Made by a program: the position numbers and the translations under genes
NCBI GenBank assembly: GCA_023415655.1
Contig: JAEZKD010000125.1
Span: 1-64,000 of the forward strand
Direction of reading: 5' to 3'
Source of the DNA: Bacillota bacterium
Lineage (GTDB): Bacteria; Bacillota; Clostridia; Lachnospirales; Lachnospiraceae
DNA: 64,000 nucleotides
Notes under the pieces: generated by a model
The model's input: only the letters and a program-made list of their open reading frames with translations
Told to the model about the DNA's origin: nothing
The model's database searches: none
In this document: in pieces, positions 16,875 to 25,160 of the stretch
How the letters are laid out: each line of letters starts with the position of its first letter
Numbering within the stretch: the stretch's first letter is position 1

Positions 16875-17477
16875 ATGCCAAAGGTATATTCAGAAAATGA
16901 GAAAGAGTACATAAGACAGCGATTAAAAGAAGAGGCAGCAAACTGTATGGCTCTGTATGGACTACGTAAGACAACGGTGGATGAATTAGTTAAGAGAGTT
17001 CACATTCCCAAAGGTACATTCTATCTTTTTTACGAATCTAAGGAGCTTTTAATGTTTGAAGCCTTAAATGAGTTGCACGAAAGTGTAGAGAAAGCTTTTA
17101 TCGATTCCTTCGAAAGAGAAAAAGGAGATATCACAGTTGATAAGTTAACAGATTGGATCACAACCATGTATTTGGATGCAAAGAATAGCAGTATTCTTAA
17201 GTTAATGGAAAGTGGAGATATTGAAGTTCTAATGCGAAAGCTACCGAGTGAGGTGGTAGAAGAACATATGAAGCATGATCAGAATACAATTATGAGATTA
17301 GCAAATACAATTCCAGGGATAGCAAATAAGGATCTTGCAGCGTTTACATTAGCATTCCAAGGATTGTTTGTGATGTTAGAGTTAAGAAAGACTATGACAG
17401 AAAATGAGTTTGAGAAAGCAATGCGATTGATGATTCGAGGTATTGTAATTCAATTGTTGGAAGAGGAGACAAGATGA
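16875..17477 (+). CDS. TetR/AcrR-family transcriptional regulator
   Basis: The 200-residue protein has an N-terminal helix-turn-helix (TTVDELVKRVHIPKGTFYLFYESKELLMFEAL) and a helical ligand-binding domain. I start it at ATG 16875 behind AGGAG; the frame also runs upstream to 16773 through its own promoter, which cannot be coding. The stop overlaps the following ATPase start by four bases, giving a regulator-ATPase-permease-permease operon. A palindrome at 16811-16834 is the likely autoregulatory site. The ligand is unknown but is probably a substrate of the transporter. Confidence 0.93.
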   Translation: MPKVYSENEKEYIRQRLKEEAANCMALYGLRKTTVDELVKRVHIPKGTFYLFYESKELLMFEALNELHESVEKAFIDSFEREKGDITVDKLTDWITTMYLDAKNSSILKLMESGDIEVLMRKLPSEVVEEHMKHDQNTIMRLANTIPGIANKDLAAFTLAFQGLFVMLELRKTMTENEFEKAMRLMIRGIVIQLLEEETR

Positions 17478-18319
17478 TTCAAGTTAAGAAGGTGTCATTT
17501 AGCTACAATCAAAACCCCTTTATTGAGAAAATCAATATTGAGGTAAAACAAGGTGAGATATTTGGCTTTCTAGGACCTAGTGGTGCAGGAAAGAGCACAT
17601 TACAAAAGATTCTAACAGGACTGATTACAGGATATGAAGGGAATGCGATTGTGAATGGTCAGGAAAGCAAATACCATGATTTTAGCTTTTACGAAGAAAT
17701 CGGGATCGATTTTGAGTTTCCAAGTCTCTATGAAAAGTTGACTGCAAAACAGAATCTTGAATTTTTTGGGTCCCTTTATCAAAGAAAGTGTCGAGATATC
17801 AATGAATTACTCGATCAGGTTGGTTTGCTATCCGATGCAGATAAAAAGGTGGTAGCATATTCAAAGGGTATGAAATCTCGATTAAATTTTATTAAGGCCT
17901 TACTTCATGATCCTAAGATATTATTCTTAGATGAACCTACAAGTGGATTGGACCCATCCAATAGCCGTCGAATGAAGGACATGATATTAGCTGAGAAGGC
18001 GAATGGAAAAACAATTATATTAACCACTCATAATATGCAGGATGCAACGGAGCTTTGTGATCGTGTCGCATTTATTGTGGATGGGAAGATTAAAGCATTG
18101 GATACACCACATCGTCTAATTATGAGAAGAGGTGCTGTGAAGCTTACCTATACATATGTGGAGGATATAGAGAAAACTGGTGAATGTATGCTTTCTTCAA
18201 CAAATGAGGATGCTTGCTTACGAAGATTATTGCTTGAGAATAAACTAAAATCAATTCATAGTAGCGAGCCGACATTAAATGATATCTTTATTGAGATAAC
18301 AGGGAGAGAACTGCAATGA
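17474..18319 (+). CDS. ABC transporter ATP-binding protein
   Basis: The 281-residue nucleotide-binding subunit has Walker A GPSGAGKST, signature YSKGMKSRL, Walker B KILFLDEPTSGLD and switch His in TTHNMQDATEL. The C-terminal 70 residues form the substrate-specific tail of the drug- and antibiotic-export type. It overlaps the regulator by four bases and the first permease by four bases. Two different permeases follow, so the transporter is probably ATPase dimer plus a heterodimeric membrane channel. Export of a toxic compound is suggested by TetR control; the substrate is not known. Confidence 0.93.
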   Translation: MIQVKKVSFSYNQNPFIEKINIEVKQGEIFGFLGPSGAGKSTLQKILTGLITGYEGNAIVNGQESKYHDFSFYEEIGIDFEFPSLYEKLTAKQNLEFFGSLYQRKCRDINELLDQVGLLSDADKKVVAYSKGMKSRLNFIKALLHDPKILFLDEPTSGLDPSNSRRMKDMILAEKANGKTIILTTHNMQDATELCDRVAFIVDGKIKALDTPHRLIMRRGAVKLTYTYVEDIEKTGECMLSSTNEDACLRRLLLENKLKSIHSSEPTLNDIFIEITGRELQ

Positions 18320-18999
18320 GACTTAAAAATCTAATAAGACAGGATATTTGTTTTCAGTATAAATATGGATTTTATATGGTATATGTAATCCTAGTTATTC
18401 TATACCTTTGCATTCTATATGCTCTTCCTGAAGGGATTAGAGAGATTGCAGTAAAAATTATGATTCTAACGGATCCAGCAGCGATGGGGCTCTTCTTTAT
18501 GGGCGCAATATTCATGTTAGAAAAGAGTCAAAGAGTCCTCAATTCCATAGCGGTTTCACCGGTGAGAACATGGGAATATATTATGTCTAAAGCAATATCA
18601 ATCGGTCTAATTTCAATTGTAGTCGCAGCAGTGCTTAGTTTCTTAAGTGGTGTAGACAATTTAATCGGAATTCTTATTGGAACCTTGCTAGGATCTGTTA
18701 TTTTTACAATGCTAGGACTTTTGATTGCATTGAAAACTTCCACATTAAATAGCTTTATTGTTTGTACAGTTCCAATTGAAGTTATATTTTTTACTCCGGC
18801 ACTTTTATATTTATTTGGTGTTCGTAGCCCCTTTTTGCTATTACATCCTGCTTGTTCCGTTATGCATCTTTATCTTTCATTAGATGGATGGATCGGTGTC
18901 TGTATATTGATATGTACCATATGGATACTTGTAATCCTTTGGATTACCAATCAAACATTAAAAAAAATGATGAAACAAATAGGAGGAATGAAGATATGA
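18316..18999 (+). CDS. ABC-2 type permease, first subunit
   Basis: The 227-residue membrane protein has about six helices (YGFYMVYVILVILYLCILYAL, AAMGLFFMGAIFMLEKSQRVL, ISIGLISIVVAAVLSFLSG, LLGSVIFTMLGLLIAL, CTVPIEVIFFTPALLYLFG, GVCILICTIWILVILWI). The stretch LNSIAVSPVRTWEYIMSKAIS between helices 2 and 3 resembles the cytoplasmic coupling segment of ABC-2 exporters such as the fluoroquinolone-export permeases. It overlaps its ATPase and its partner permease by four bases each. Confidence 0.83.
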   Translation: MRLKNLIRQDICFQYKYGFYMVYVILVILYLCILYALPEGIREIAVKIMILTDPAAMGLFFMGAIFMLEKSQRVLNSIAVSPVRTWEYIMSKAISIGLISIVVAAVLSFLSGVDNLIGILIGTLLGSVIFTMLGLLIALKTSTLNSFIVCTVPIEVIFFTPALLYLFGVRSPFLLLHPACSVMHLYLSLDGWIGVCILICTIWILVILWITNQTLKKMMKQIGGMKI

Positions 19000-19721
19000 T
19001 GAAATGTAAAGTAATTTATCATTCCTTTTGTCAGATGCTTTCTCAGATAAAAAAAGATCCGATGTTACTTGTTTCCTTGATTGCACCAACACTAGCAGGA
19101 GTGGCATTTCGATTTTTGATACCTTTTCTTGAAGGAATCTTATGCAAACAGTTACAGAAAAAGGAATTGCTTGAGCCATACTACATCCTGTTTGATTCGT
19201 TATTGATGCTCCTTGCTCCCATCATGTTTTGCTTTGCAGCTGCTATGGTTATACTAATGGAAGTAGATGATCATATTGCAACCTATTATTACGTAACACC
19301 GGTTGGAAAGCAAGGCTACCTTATTGGAAGGCTAGTAATCCCTTCCTTGTTTGGTGCAATCTATAGTATAATCCTTTATTTGTTCTTTCATCTTGTTAAG
19401 ATACCTGTGAGTACGATGATACTAGGAATCCTTGCATCAGCTTTTATGTCTGTCATCTTATCTCTCATGGTAGTCTCACTTGCCTCCAATAAGGTGGAGG
19501 GAATGGCAATTACTAAATTGTCAGGGATTGTTTTACTTGGAATTCTTGTTCCATTCTTTGTGAAAGGTAGGATACAGTATATCACAGCATTTCTTCCTTC
19601 CTTTTGGCTAGGTAAATATATGCTCGAGAGAAGCTTTATCTTTGTCCTCATTTCTTTTATTTTTTCAATTATCTATATTATAGGTTTTGGTCGACATTTT
19701 TTGAATAAGATTGTTTCATAA
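18996..19721 (+). CDS. ABC-2 type permease, second subunit
   Basis: The 241-residue membrane protein starts at ATG 18996 in an ATGA overlap with the previous permease, behind AGGAGG; the longer frame from 18852 only shadows the neighbour. The N-terminus CQMLSQIKKDPMLLVSLIAPTLAGVAFRFLIP is typical of ABC-2 permeases, and MVILMEVDDHIATYYYVTPVGKQGYLIGRLVIP corresponds to the coupling segment of the first subunit (DDH-A-Y-V-P-----Y---R), indicating that the two are distant paralogues forming a heterodimer. The C-terminal segments are strongly hydrophobic. It ends the TetR operon. Confidence 0.83.
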   Translation: MMKCKVIYHSFCQMLSQIKKDPMLLVSLIAPTLAGVAFRFLIPFLEGILCKQLQKKELLEPYYILFDSLLMLLAPIMFCFAAAMVILMEVDDHIATYYYVTPVGKQGYLIGRLVIPSLFGAIYSIILYLFFHLVKIPVSTMILGILASAFMSVILSLMVVSLASNKVEGMAITKLSGIVLLGILVPFFVKGRIQYITAFLPSFWLGKYMLERSFIFVLISFIFSIIYIIGFGRHFLNKIVS

Positions 19722-19732
19722 GGGGGAGTTAT

Positions 19733-20572
19733 ATGAACTTTCAAGGAATCGGAATATGTAGTGGTATAAGAAAAGGAGTCCTTTGGTCTTTTCACTCAGA
19801 GCAATCTTTTGTAAATCAGCAGGGGAATATTACTCATAGGAATGAAGTAGATCAAAATATGCCTGCGGTTAAGTATCAAAAGCTTTTTGATAAAGAAAGT
19901 TCTAATATTGAAAAGGAACATGGTACTGAGTGTTTCGATGATGAAAATAAAGTCATTCAACAGGAACTAGAATATGTTACAACAGCATTTACGAATGTAA
20001 TTCATAATTATGAGATGATTTCAAAGATAGCATTTGATAAAGTGGGAAGAGCTGCAGCGTTGATTGTTGAGGGACATCGTCTTATGGCTTCGGACCAGGA
20101 GCTTTTACGCAAAATTTCACACTTGATTTCTTCATGTAGGGTTACCGCAGAGTATGCCATTTGGTCAACACTTAATGAATATATTGAGCTTATGAAGCAC
20201 GAAGATAATACGTATCTTAGAGCAAGAAGTTATGATTTTCTCCATCTCTTAAGAGCATTGATAACTGAAATTAAGAATATAAAAATGCTAGGAATTGATT
20301 CAAAGAGTGTAGATGTTAAACAAAAGGAAATCAACCAAGGTTGCACCAGTATTGCCATGGGAGATGATTTTGGAGTAGAGGATTTGATATTATTAAGTGA
20401 ACAAGGTGTTGTAGGAGTGATTGACTTTTTAGGAGAGGAAGAGGGACATGTAGCAGTCATTGCGAAATCACTTGGATTACCAATGATTATTCAAATGGAT
20501 CCCTTGTTAATGAAGCTAGAAGGTAAGGAAGTTTGGATGGATGGAACGACAGGATCTGTCTACACCGAATAA
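19733..20572 (+). CDS. PTS Enzyme I N-terminal-like phosphohistidine protein lacking the PEP-binding barrel
   Basis: The 279 residues resemble only the N-terminal half of Enzyme I of the PEP:sugar phosphotransferase system. The opening FQGIGICSGIRKG parallels the EI start. AALIVEGHRLMASDQELLRKI and TYLRARSYDFLHLLRALI match the HPr-binding helical domain. DFLGEEEGHVAVIAKSLGLPMIIQMD matches the swivelling phosphohistidine domain, with His239 where EI has its phosphorylated His. The PEP-binding TIM barrel (about 300 further residues) is absent and the frame ends cleanly. It follows the TetR operon by 11 bases and could be cotranscribed. It could be a phosphorelay partner or a regulator; the donor is unknown. 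Confidence 0.72.
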   Translation: MNFQGIGICSGIRKGVLWSFHSEQSFVNQQGNITHRNEVDQNMPAVKYQKLFDKESSNIEKEHGTECFDDENKVIQQELEYVTTAFTNVIHNYEMISKIAFDKVGRAAALIVEGHRLMASDQELLRKISHLISSCRVTAEYAIWSTLNEYIELMKHEDNTYLRARSYDFLHLLRALITEIKNIKMLGIDSKSVDVKQKEINQGCTSIAMGDDFGVEDLILLSEQGVVGVIDFLGEEEGHVAVIAKSLGLPMIIQMDPLLMKLEGKEVWMDGTTGSVYTE

Positions 20573-20575
20573 AAC

Positions 20576-20604
20576 TAGACTTTTTTATGGAAACTCTTTA
20601 TAAT
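20576..20604 (+). promoter_or_regulatory. predicted promoter of tatD-rsmA
   Basis: TAGACT (20576-20581) and TATAAT (20599-20604) are 17 bp apart, upstream of tatD. Confidence 0.55.
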
Positions 20605-20642
20605 ACAAGAATCAATAGATTATAAAGAAGAAGGATACGAAT

Positions 20643-21428
20643 ATGATAGTTGAAACGCATGCACATTATGATGATGCTGCATTTGATCAAGATAGAGAAG
20701 AGATTCTAAATTCACTCAAAGCCTCGGAAGTTGGGATTGTTGTGAACATTGGTGCAAGTATTAAAAGTTCAAAGCAATCAATGGAGCTTTCCAAGCAATA
20801 TGATTTTATTTATAGTGCCATCGGTGTCCATCCGAGCGAGGTTGGCGACATGACAGAAGAAGACTTTGAGTTCTTAAAGCATCACACCCAAGATAAAAAG
20901 GTAGTGGCAGTTGGTGAAATAGGTCTTGATTATTACTGGGATACTCCGGAACGAGAACTGCAAAAGATGTGGTTTATTCGACAACTACATCTTGCAATTG
21001 AGGAAGAAAAGCCAGTTGTAATCCATAGCCGTGATGCAGCAGCAGATACGCTTACGATTATGAAGGAAGCTTTTGAATATGCAAAATCTTTGAATAAACC
21101 ATTCACAGGGGTAATTCATTGCTTTTCTTACTCCTATGAGATTGCAAGAGAATATCAAAAGCTAGGATTTTACATTGGTGTTGGTGGAGTAGTTACTTTC
21201 AAGAATGGGCGTGTATTAAAAGAAGTTGTTCAAGAGCTTCCATTAGAATGGATTGTACTAGAGACAGATAGCCCATATTTGTCTCCAGTACCGAATCGAG
21301 GGAAACGCAATGACTCTACGAACTTAACTTATGTTGTGAATATGATTGCAGAGATAAAGAATGTAACAAGACAGCAGGTCATAGAACAAACCACACAAAA
21401 TGCAAAAAAACTATATCAATTAGTGTAA
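20643..21428 (+). CDS. tatD: TatD-family metal-dependent hydrolase
   Basis: This is a TIM-barrel metallohydrolase of 261 residues, probably a DNase or deoxyribonuclease-like enzyme. Metal ligands are visible in order: ETHAHYDD (His5, His7), VGEIGLDYYWD (Glu), VIHSRDA (His), HCFSY (His) and ETDSPYLSP (Asp). The length and the C-terminal QQVIEQTTQNAKKLY are typical of the YabD branch. It lies 13 bp upstream of rsmA in the same direction; in Bacillus yabD also lies close to ksgA. The physiological substrate is not certain for the family. Confidence 0.93.
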   Translation: MIVETHAHYDDAAFDQDREEILNSLKASEVGIVVNIGASIKSSKQSMELSKQYDFIYSAIGVHPSEVGDMTEEDFEFLKHHTQDKKVVAVGEIGLDYYWDTPERELQKMWFIRQLHLAIEEEKPVVIHSRDAAADTLTIMKEAFEYAKSLNKPFTGVIHCFSYSYEIAREYQKLGFYIGVGGVVTFKNGRVLKEVVQELPLEWIVLETDSPYLSPVPNRGKRNDSTNLTYVVNMIAEIKNVTRQQVIEQTTQNAKKLYQLV

Positions 21429-21441
21429 GAAAGGAAATTTC

Positions 21442-22326
21442 ATGGCATCATTAGGAGATCCAAAGAATACAATCGAGATTCTAAATAAATATCACTTTAT
21501 GTTTCAAAAGAAGTTTGGACAGAACTTTTTAATTGATACTCATGTCCTTGAAAAAATTATTCGCTCGGCAGAGATTACAAACGAGGATTTGGTATTAGAA
21601 ATTGGACCTGGAATTGGTACCATGACGCAGTATCTTTGTGAGAATGCAAGAGAAGTCATTGCAGTTGAAATCGATAAAAATCTAATTCCAATTCTTGAAC
21701 ATGATACATTAGCGACATATGATAATGTGACAATTATCAATGAGGATATCTTGAAAGTAGATATCAATAAACTCGTACAAGAAAGAAATCAAGGAAGACC
21801 AATCAAAGTCGTAGCAAATCTTCCATACTATATCACAACACCGATTATCATGGGATTATTTGAGGCACATGTACCAATTGCCAATATTACGGTTATGGTA
21901 CAAAAGGAAGTAGCAGAACGTATGCAGTCTGGTCCAGGGAGCAAGGATTATGGTGCGTTATCTTTGGCTGTGCAGTATTATGCAGATCCTTACATTGTTG
22001 CAAATGTCCCTCCAAACTGCTTTATGCCACGTCCTAATGTAGGGTCTGCAGTAATTCGTCTGACCTTACATGAGGATGCACCTGTAAAAGTAAAAAATGA
22101 AGGCTTACTATTTCGTCTTATTCGAGCATCTTTTAATCAAAGAAGAAAAACCTTAGTCAATGGTTTAAACAATTCTCCAGAGATCTCCCTTTCTAAGGAA
22201 ATGATTACAAAAGCAATTACTTCTTGTGGACTCAAAGAAACGATTCGTGGAGAAGCACTTACACTACAGCAGTTTGCAGAATTAGCAGATGTAATTGATG
22301 CTTTATTAAAAGGTGAGGAAGTTTAG
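21442..22326 (+). CDS. rsmA: 16S rRNA dimethyladenosine transferase
   Basis: RsmA (KsgA) dimethylates A1518 and A1519 in the 16S 3'-terminal hairpin. The 294-residue protein has KKFGQNFLID at residues 16-25, LEIGPGIGTMTQYL for SAM, VVANLPYYITTPI as the catalytic NLPY motif and FNQRRKTLVNGL in the C-terminal RNA-binding domain. ATG 21442 follows GAAAGGAAA. It probably shares the tatD transcript and is followed 27 bp later by an acetyltransferase gene. Confidence 0.97.
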   Translation: MASLGDPKNTIEILNKYHFMFQKKFGQNFLIDTHVLEKIIRSAEITNEDLVLEIGPGIGTMTQYLCENAREVIAVEIDKNLIPILEHDTLATYDNVTIINEDILKVDINKLVQERNQGRPIKVVANLPYYITTPIIMGLFEAHVPIANITVMVQKEVAERMQSGPGSKDYGALSLAVQYYADPYIVANVPPNCFMPRPNVGSAVIRLTLHEDAPVKVKNEGLLFRLIRASFNQRRKTLVNGLNNSPEISLSKEMITKAITSCGLKETIRGEALTLQQFAELADVIDALLKGEEV

Positions 22327-22353
22327 CTTCCATCATTAGGAGAAAGGCTAATT

Positions 22354-23187
22354 ATGATTAAGACACAATGGGAATTATCAATAGAGGATGAAAAAAAACT
22401 AAGACAATATCTTAGTCAATCGTTTCGGGAAGTTGAACTGTCTAGGATTCAAGAGGAGATTGAAGACTATTATGAGGGAAAACTACCACCCTATATAATT
22501 AGTGAATCTACAGATGAAATCATGGGCATTCTTTTTATTCAAGAAATAGATGATACAACAGCCTTTGCAAGAATATTTACGAATTCAAACATATTTTTAT
22601 TAGAAGTAAAAGAGGTGCTTTTAGAATACGGAATCATAGAAGTGATATTTGAGTCATCCACAAGACTAAATCAAGTGGAAAATCTTAAGTTTGAGGATGC
22701 AGAATATAAGATGTCACTTTCTTACGATAAGACCTTAGAACTATTGAATAGGAATACAGAGTTAATAAAAGCAGACGAGCTCTCCTTTGTATCTGCCACA
22801 AAAGAGGATAAGGCTTTGTATACTCATCTACTGGAAGTGGAATTCGATATGGATGCTGAGGAAGCAAGTGACCGATATGAGATGTTATTAAATGAAACTA
22901 AGATGTTCCCAATGCTTGTTAAAAGAAACGATCAGACGATAGGAATAAGTGCTTATTTGGTTGGAGAGAGCTTCATTACTCTGTTTGACCTTGTAATTAT
23001 GAAGCAATATCGTGGCAAAGGGCAGGGTACTAAGATGTTACTTTCGCTTTTAAATCAGATACATTCTCCAAATAAGAAGTTTCTTCTACAGGTGACACAT
23101 AGCAATCAAATTGCTCTTCACCTTTATGAAAAGGCAGGCTTTGAAGTAGAAGAGCAATTAATTACTTATGAATGGCACATAGGGTGA
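22354..23187 (+). CDS. GNAT-family N-acetyltransferase
   Basis: The 277-residue protein carries a C-terminal GNAT domain. The acetyl-CoA loop reads QYRGKGQGTKMLLSLL near residues 222-237, followed by LLQVTHSNQIALHLYEKAGFEV, the typical strand with N-x-A--LY-K-GF. The N-terminal 130 residues look like a second, degenerate GNAT half (PPYIISESTDEIMGILFIQE). ATG 22354 follows AGGAGAAAGG. It converges with the ABC-F gene, with only four bases between stop codons. The substrate is unknown. Confidence 0.85.
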   Translation: MIKTQWELSIEDEKKLRQYLSQSFREVELSRIQEEIEDYYEGKLPPYIISESTDEIMGILFIQEIDDTTAFARIFTNSNIFLLEVKEVLLEYGIIEVIFESSTRLNQVENLKFEDAEYKMSLSYDKTLELLNRNTELIKADELSFVSATKEDKALYTHLLEVEFDMDAEEASDRYEMLLNETKMFPMLVKRNDQTIGISAYLVGESFITLFDLVIMKQYRGKGQGTKMLLSLLNQIHSPNKKFLLQVTHSNQIALHLYEKAGFEVEEQLITYEWHIG

Positions 23188-23191
23188 ATCC

Positions 23192-25006
23192 CTATTGTGC
23201 CATTATTTTTTCGTGCATCTCATGAAGATAAACCCAACGTTCCATCTTCTCTTCATATTCTTTTTCGACTTCGGCTTTTTGCGCTAATAGCTGATTGAGC
23301 TTATCATATTCTGAGGCACTTGCAGCAATCTTAGAATCTAATTCTTCGATCGTTTCTTCTAATGATGCAATCACCTCATCAATCGTATCAAATTCACGCT
23401 GTTCATTATACGTAAACTTTAATTTTTTGTCTGTCGGTTTCATTGCAGCTTTTTTATCCACTGCTTGAGTATTATTTGAGCTTGTATTGTTAATTGTATC
23501 CCCCAAATTAGCTTCCTCTTGTGGATAAGTTGCAGCCTTATAATCTGAGAAATTGCCTTCATATTGTTTTACCAACCCATTTCCTTCAAAGGCAAAGATA
23601 CGAGATGTAACTTTATCAAGAAAGTAGCGATCATGTGAAACTGTAATAACAATTCCTACAAAGGTCTTTAGGTAGTCCTCTAGTATGGTTAATGTCTGGA
23701 TATCTAGATCATTGGTAGGCTCATCAAGTACGAGTACATTCGGTGCATCCATTAAGATTTTAAGTAGATAAAGGCGACGCTTTTCACCACCACTTAACTT
23801 AGAAATCGTCATATATTGCATCGATCCCGTAAATAAGAAACGTTCACACATTTGTGAGGCTGTAACAGTTCCATCAGGAGTCTGTATATACTCTGCTGTG
23901 TCGCGGACATAATCAATGACTTTTTTGGAATCATCCATGTATTCATTTTCCTGTGAGAAGTAACCAAGCTTTACCGTGGTTCCCATATGAACCTCACCGG
24001 AATCAGGTTGAATGGTCTGGGTTAATATCTTAAGTAAAGTGGATTTTCCACAGCCATTGGGGCCAACAATACCAATACAATCACCAGGTAAAAAGATATA
24101 GGAGAAATCTTTGATTAATATTTGATCTTCATAGGATTTACAGATCTGATTAAGCTCAATGGTCTTTTTACCAAGACGGCTAGTAATGGAGGCTAATTCT
24201 ACCTTACCATCTACTTCAATCTTAGGACGATCTTTTAATTCTTCAAAGCGTTGGATATGAGCCTTCTGCTTTGTGGAACGAGCTTTTGCACCTCGCATCA
24301 TCCATTCAAGCTCCATACGATAGAGACTTTTATTTTTTCGTTCAGTTGCTAATTCCATCTCTTCTCGTTGTGCTTTCAACTCAATGAATTTGGAATAATT
24401 CGCGCTATAGCTATAAAGTTTTGATTTATCAAGCTCTACAATTCGATTGGTAACACGATCAAGGAAATATCGGTCATGAGTAATCATGATAAAAGCACCC
24501 TTGAACTTCTTTAGATACTCTTCTAGCCATTCAATCATAGTACTGTCTAAATGATTGGTAGGTTCGTCAAGTACGAGAATATCGGCACTCGTTAGTAGAG
24601 TTCGAGCTAAAGCGATCCTCTTTTTCTGCCCGCCAGATAAGTTGATACAGTTTGCATTCGCATCATTGATACCAAAGCGAAGTAACATAGCAGTAGCTTC
24701 ACCAGCAAGATTTCGGTATTCTTCTTTTGCAGACTTTCCTTCGATAACATTTTCTAATATAGTTTTGCTTTCGTCAAAAACTGGAGTCTGAGGAAGGTAT
24801 TCAATGCGAACCTGTTTTCCTTTGGTTATCGTACCAGTGTCGGCTTCCTCGATACCAGCAATTATTTTGAGCAAGGTAGATTTACCTGTACCATTGATAC
24901 CAATGACACCAATGTGATCGGAATCATTAATACCTAAATTTATATGATCAAAAAGCATACGTTCGGTATAGCTCTTACTTATGTTCTCCATAGTTAATAA
25001 ATTCAT
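23192..25006 (-). CDS. ABC-F family ribosome-associated ATPase (Uup/YfmR type)
   Basis: The 604-residue protein has two nucleotide-binding domains and no membrane segments. Walker A GINGTGKST and GPNGCGKST, signatures LSGGQKKR and LSGGEKRR, and Walker B LVLDEPTNHLD and LVLDEPTNDLD are all intact. The interdomain linker is basic (MMRGAKARSTKQKAHIQRFEEL), and the C-terminal 60 residues form a coiled coil (EEYEEKMERWVYLHEM), as in Uup/YfmR. The start ATG 25006 follows AGGAG; the frame extends to 25030. ABC-F proteins bind the ribosomal E site to relieve stalled translation. A role in antibiotic protection is possible but not indicated by context. Confidence 0.92.
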   Translation of the reverse strand: MNLLTMENISKSYTERMLFDHINLGINDSDHIGVIGINGTGKSTLLKIIAGIEEADTGTITKGKQVRIEYLPQTPVFDESKTILENVIEGKSAKEEYRNLAGEATAMLLRFGINDANANCINLSGGQKKRIALARTLLTSADILVLDEPTNHLDSTMIEWLEEYLKKFKGAFIMITHDRYFLDRVTNRIVELDKSKLYSYSANYSKFIELKAQREEMELATERKNKSLYRMELEWMMRGAKARSTKQKAHIQRFEELKDRPKIEVDGKVELASITSRLGKKTIELNQICKSYEDQILIKDFSYIFLPGDCIGIVGPNGCGKSTLLKILTQTIQPDSGEVHMGTTVKLGYFSQENEYMDDSKKVIDYVRDTAEYIQTPDGTVTASQMCERFLFTGSMQYMTISKLSGGEKRRLYLLKILMDAPNVLVLDEPTNDLDIQTLTILEDYLKTFVGIVITVSHDRYFLDKVTSRIFAFEGNGLVKQYEGNFSDYKAATYPQEEANLGDTINNTSSNNTQAVDKKAAMKPTDKKLKFTYNEQREFDTIDEVIASLEETIEELDSKIAASASEYDKLNQLLAQKAEVEKEYEEKMERWVYLHEMHEKIMAQ

Positions 25007-25160
25007 TGTTTTACTCCTGTCTATAAACACTAGGGTTTTCCTAATTCTACACTAATTTGTTTGTATGTGCAATGATTCGTTGTCATATATTTACGGCAGC
25101 TCTCATATAATCTTCTAAGACATGCTATAGATAGAATTTTATTGGAAAAGGAGTGTAGGT

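Noticed and set aside
18852..18995. Extended N-terminus of the second ABC permease
   Set aside because: It only shadows the first permease gene in another frame; the ATGA overlap with AGGAGG at 18996 is the natural start.
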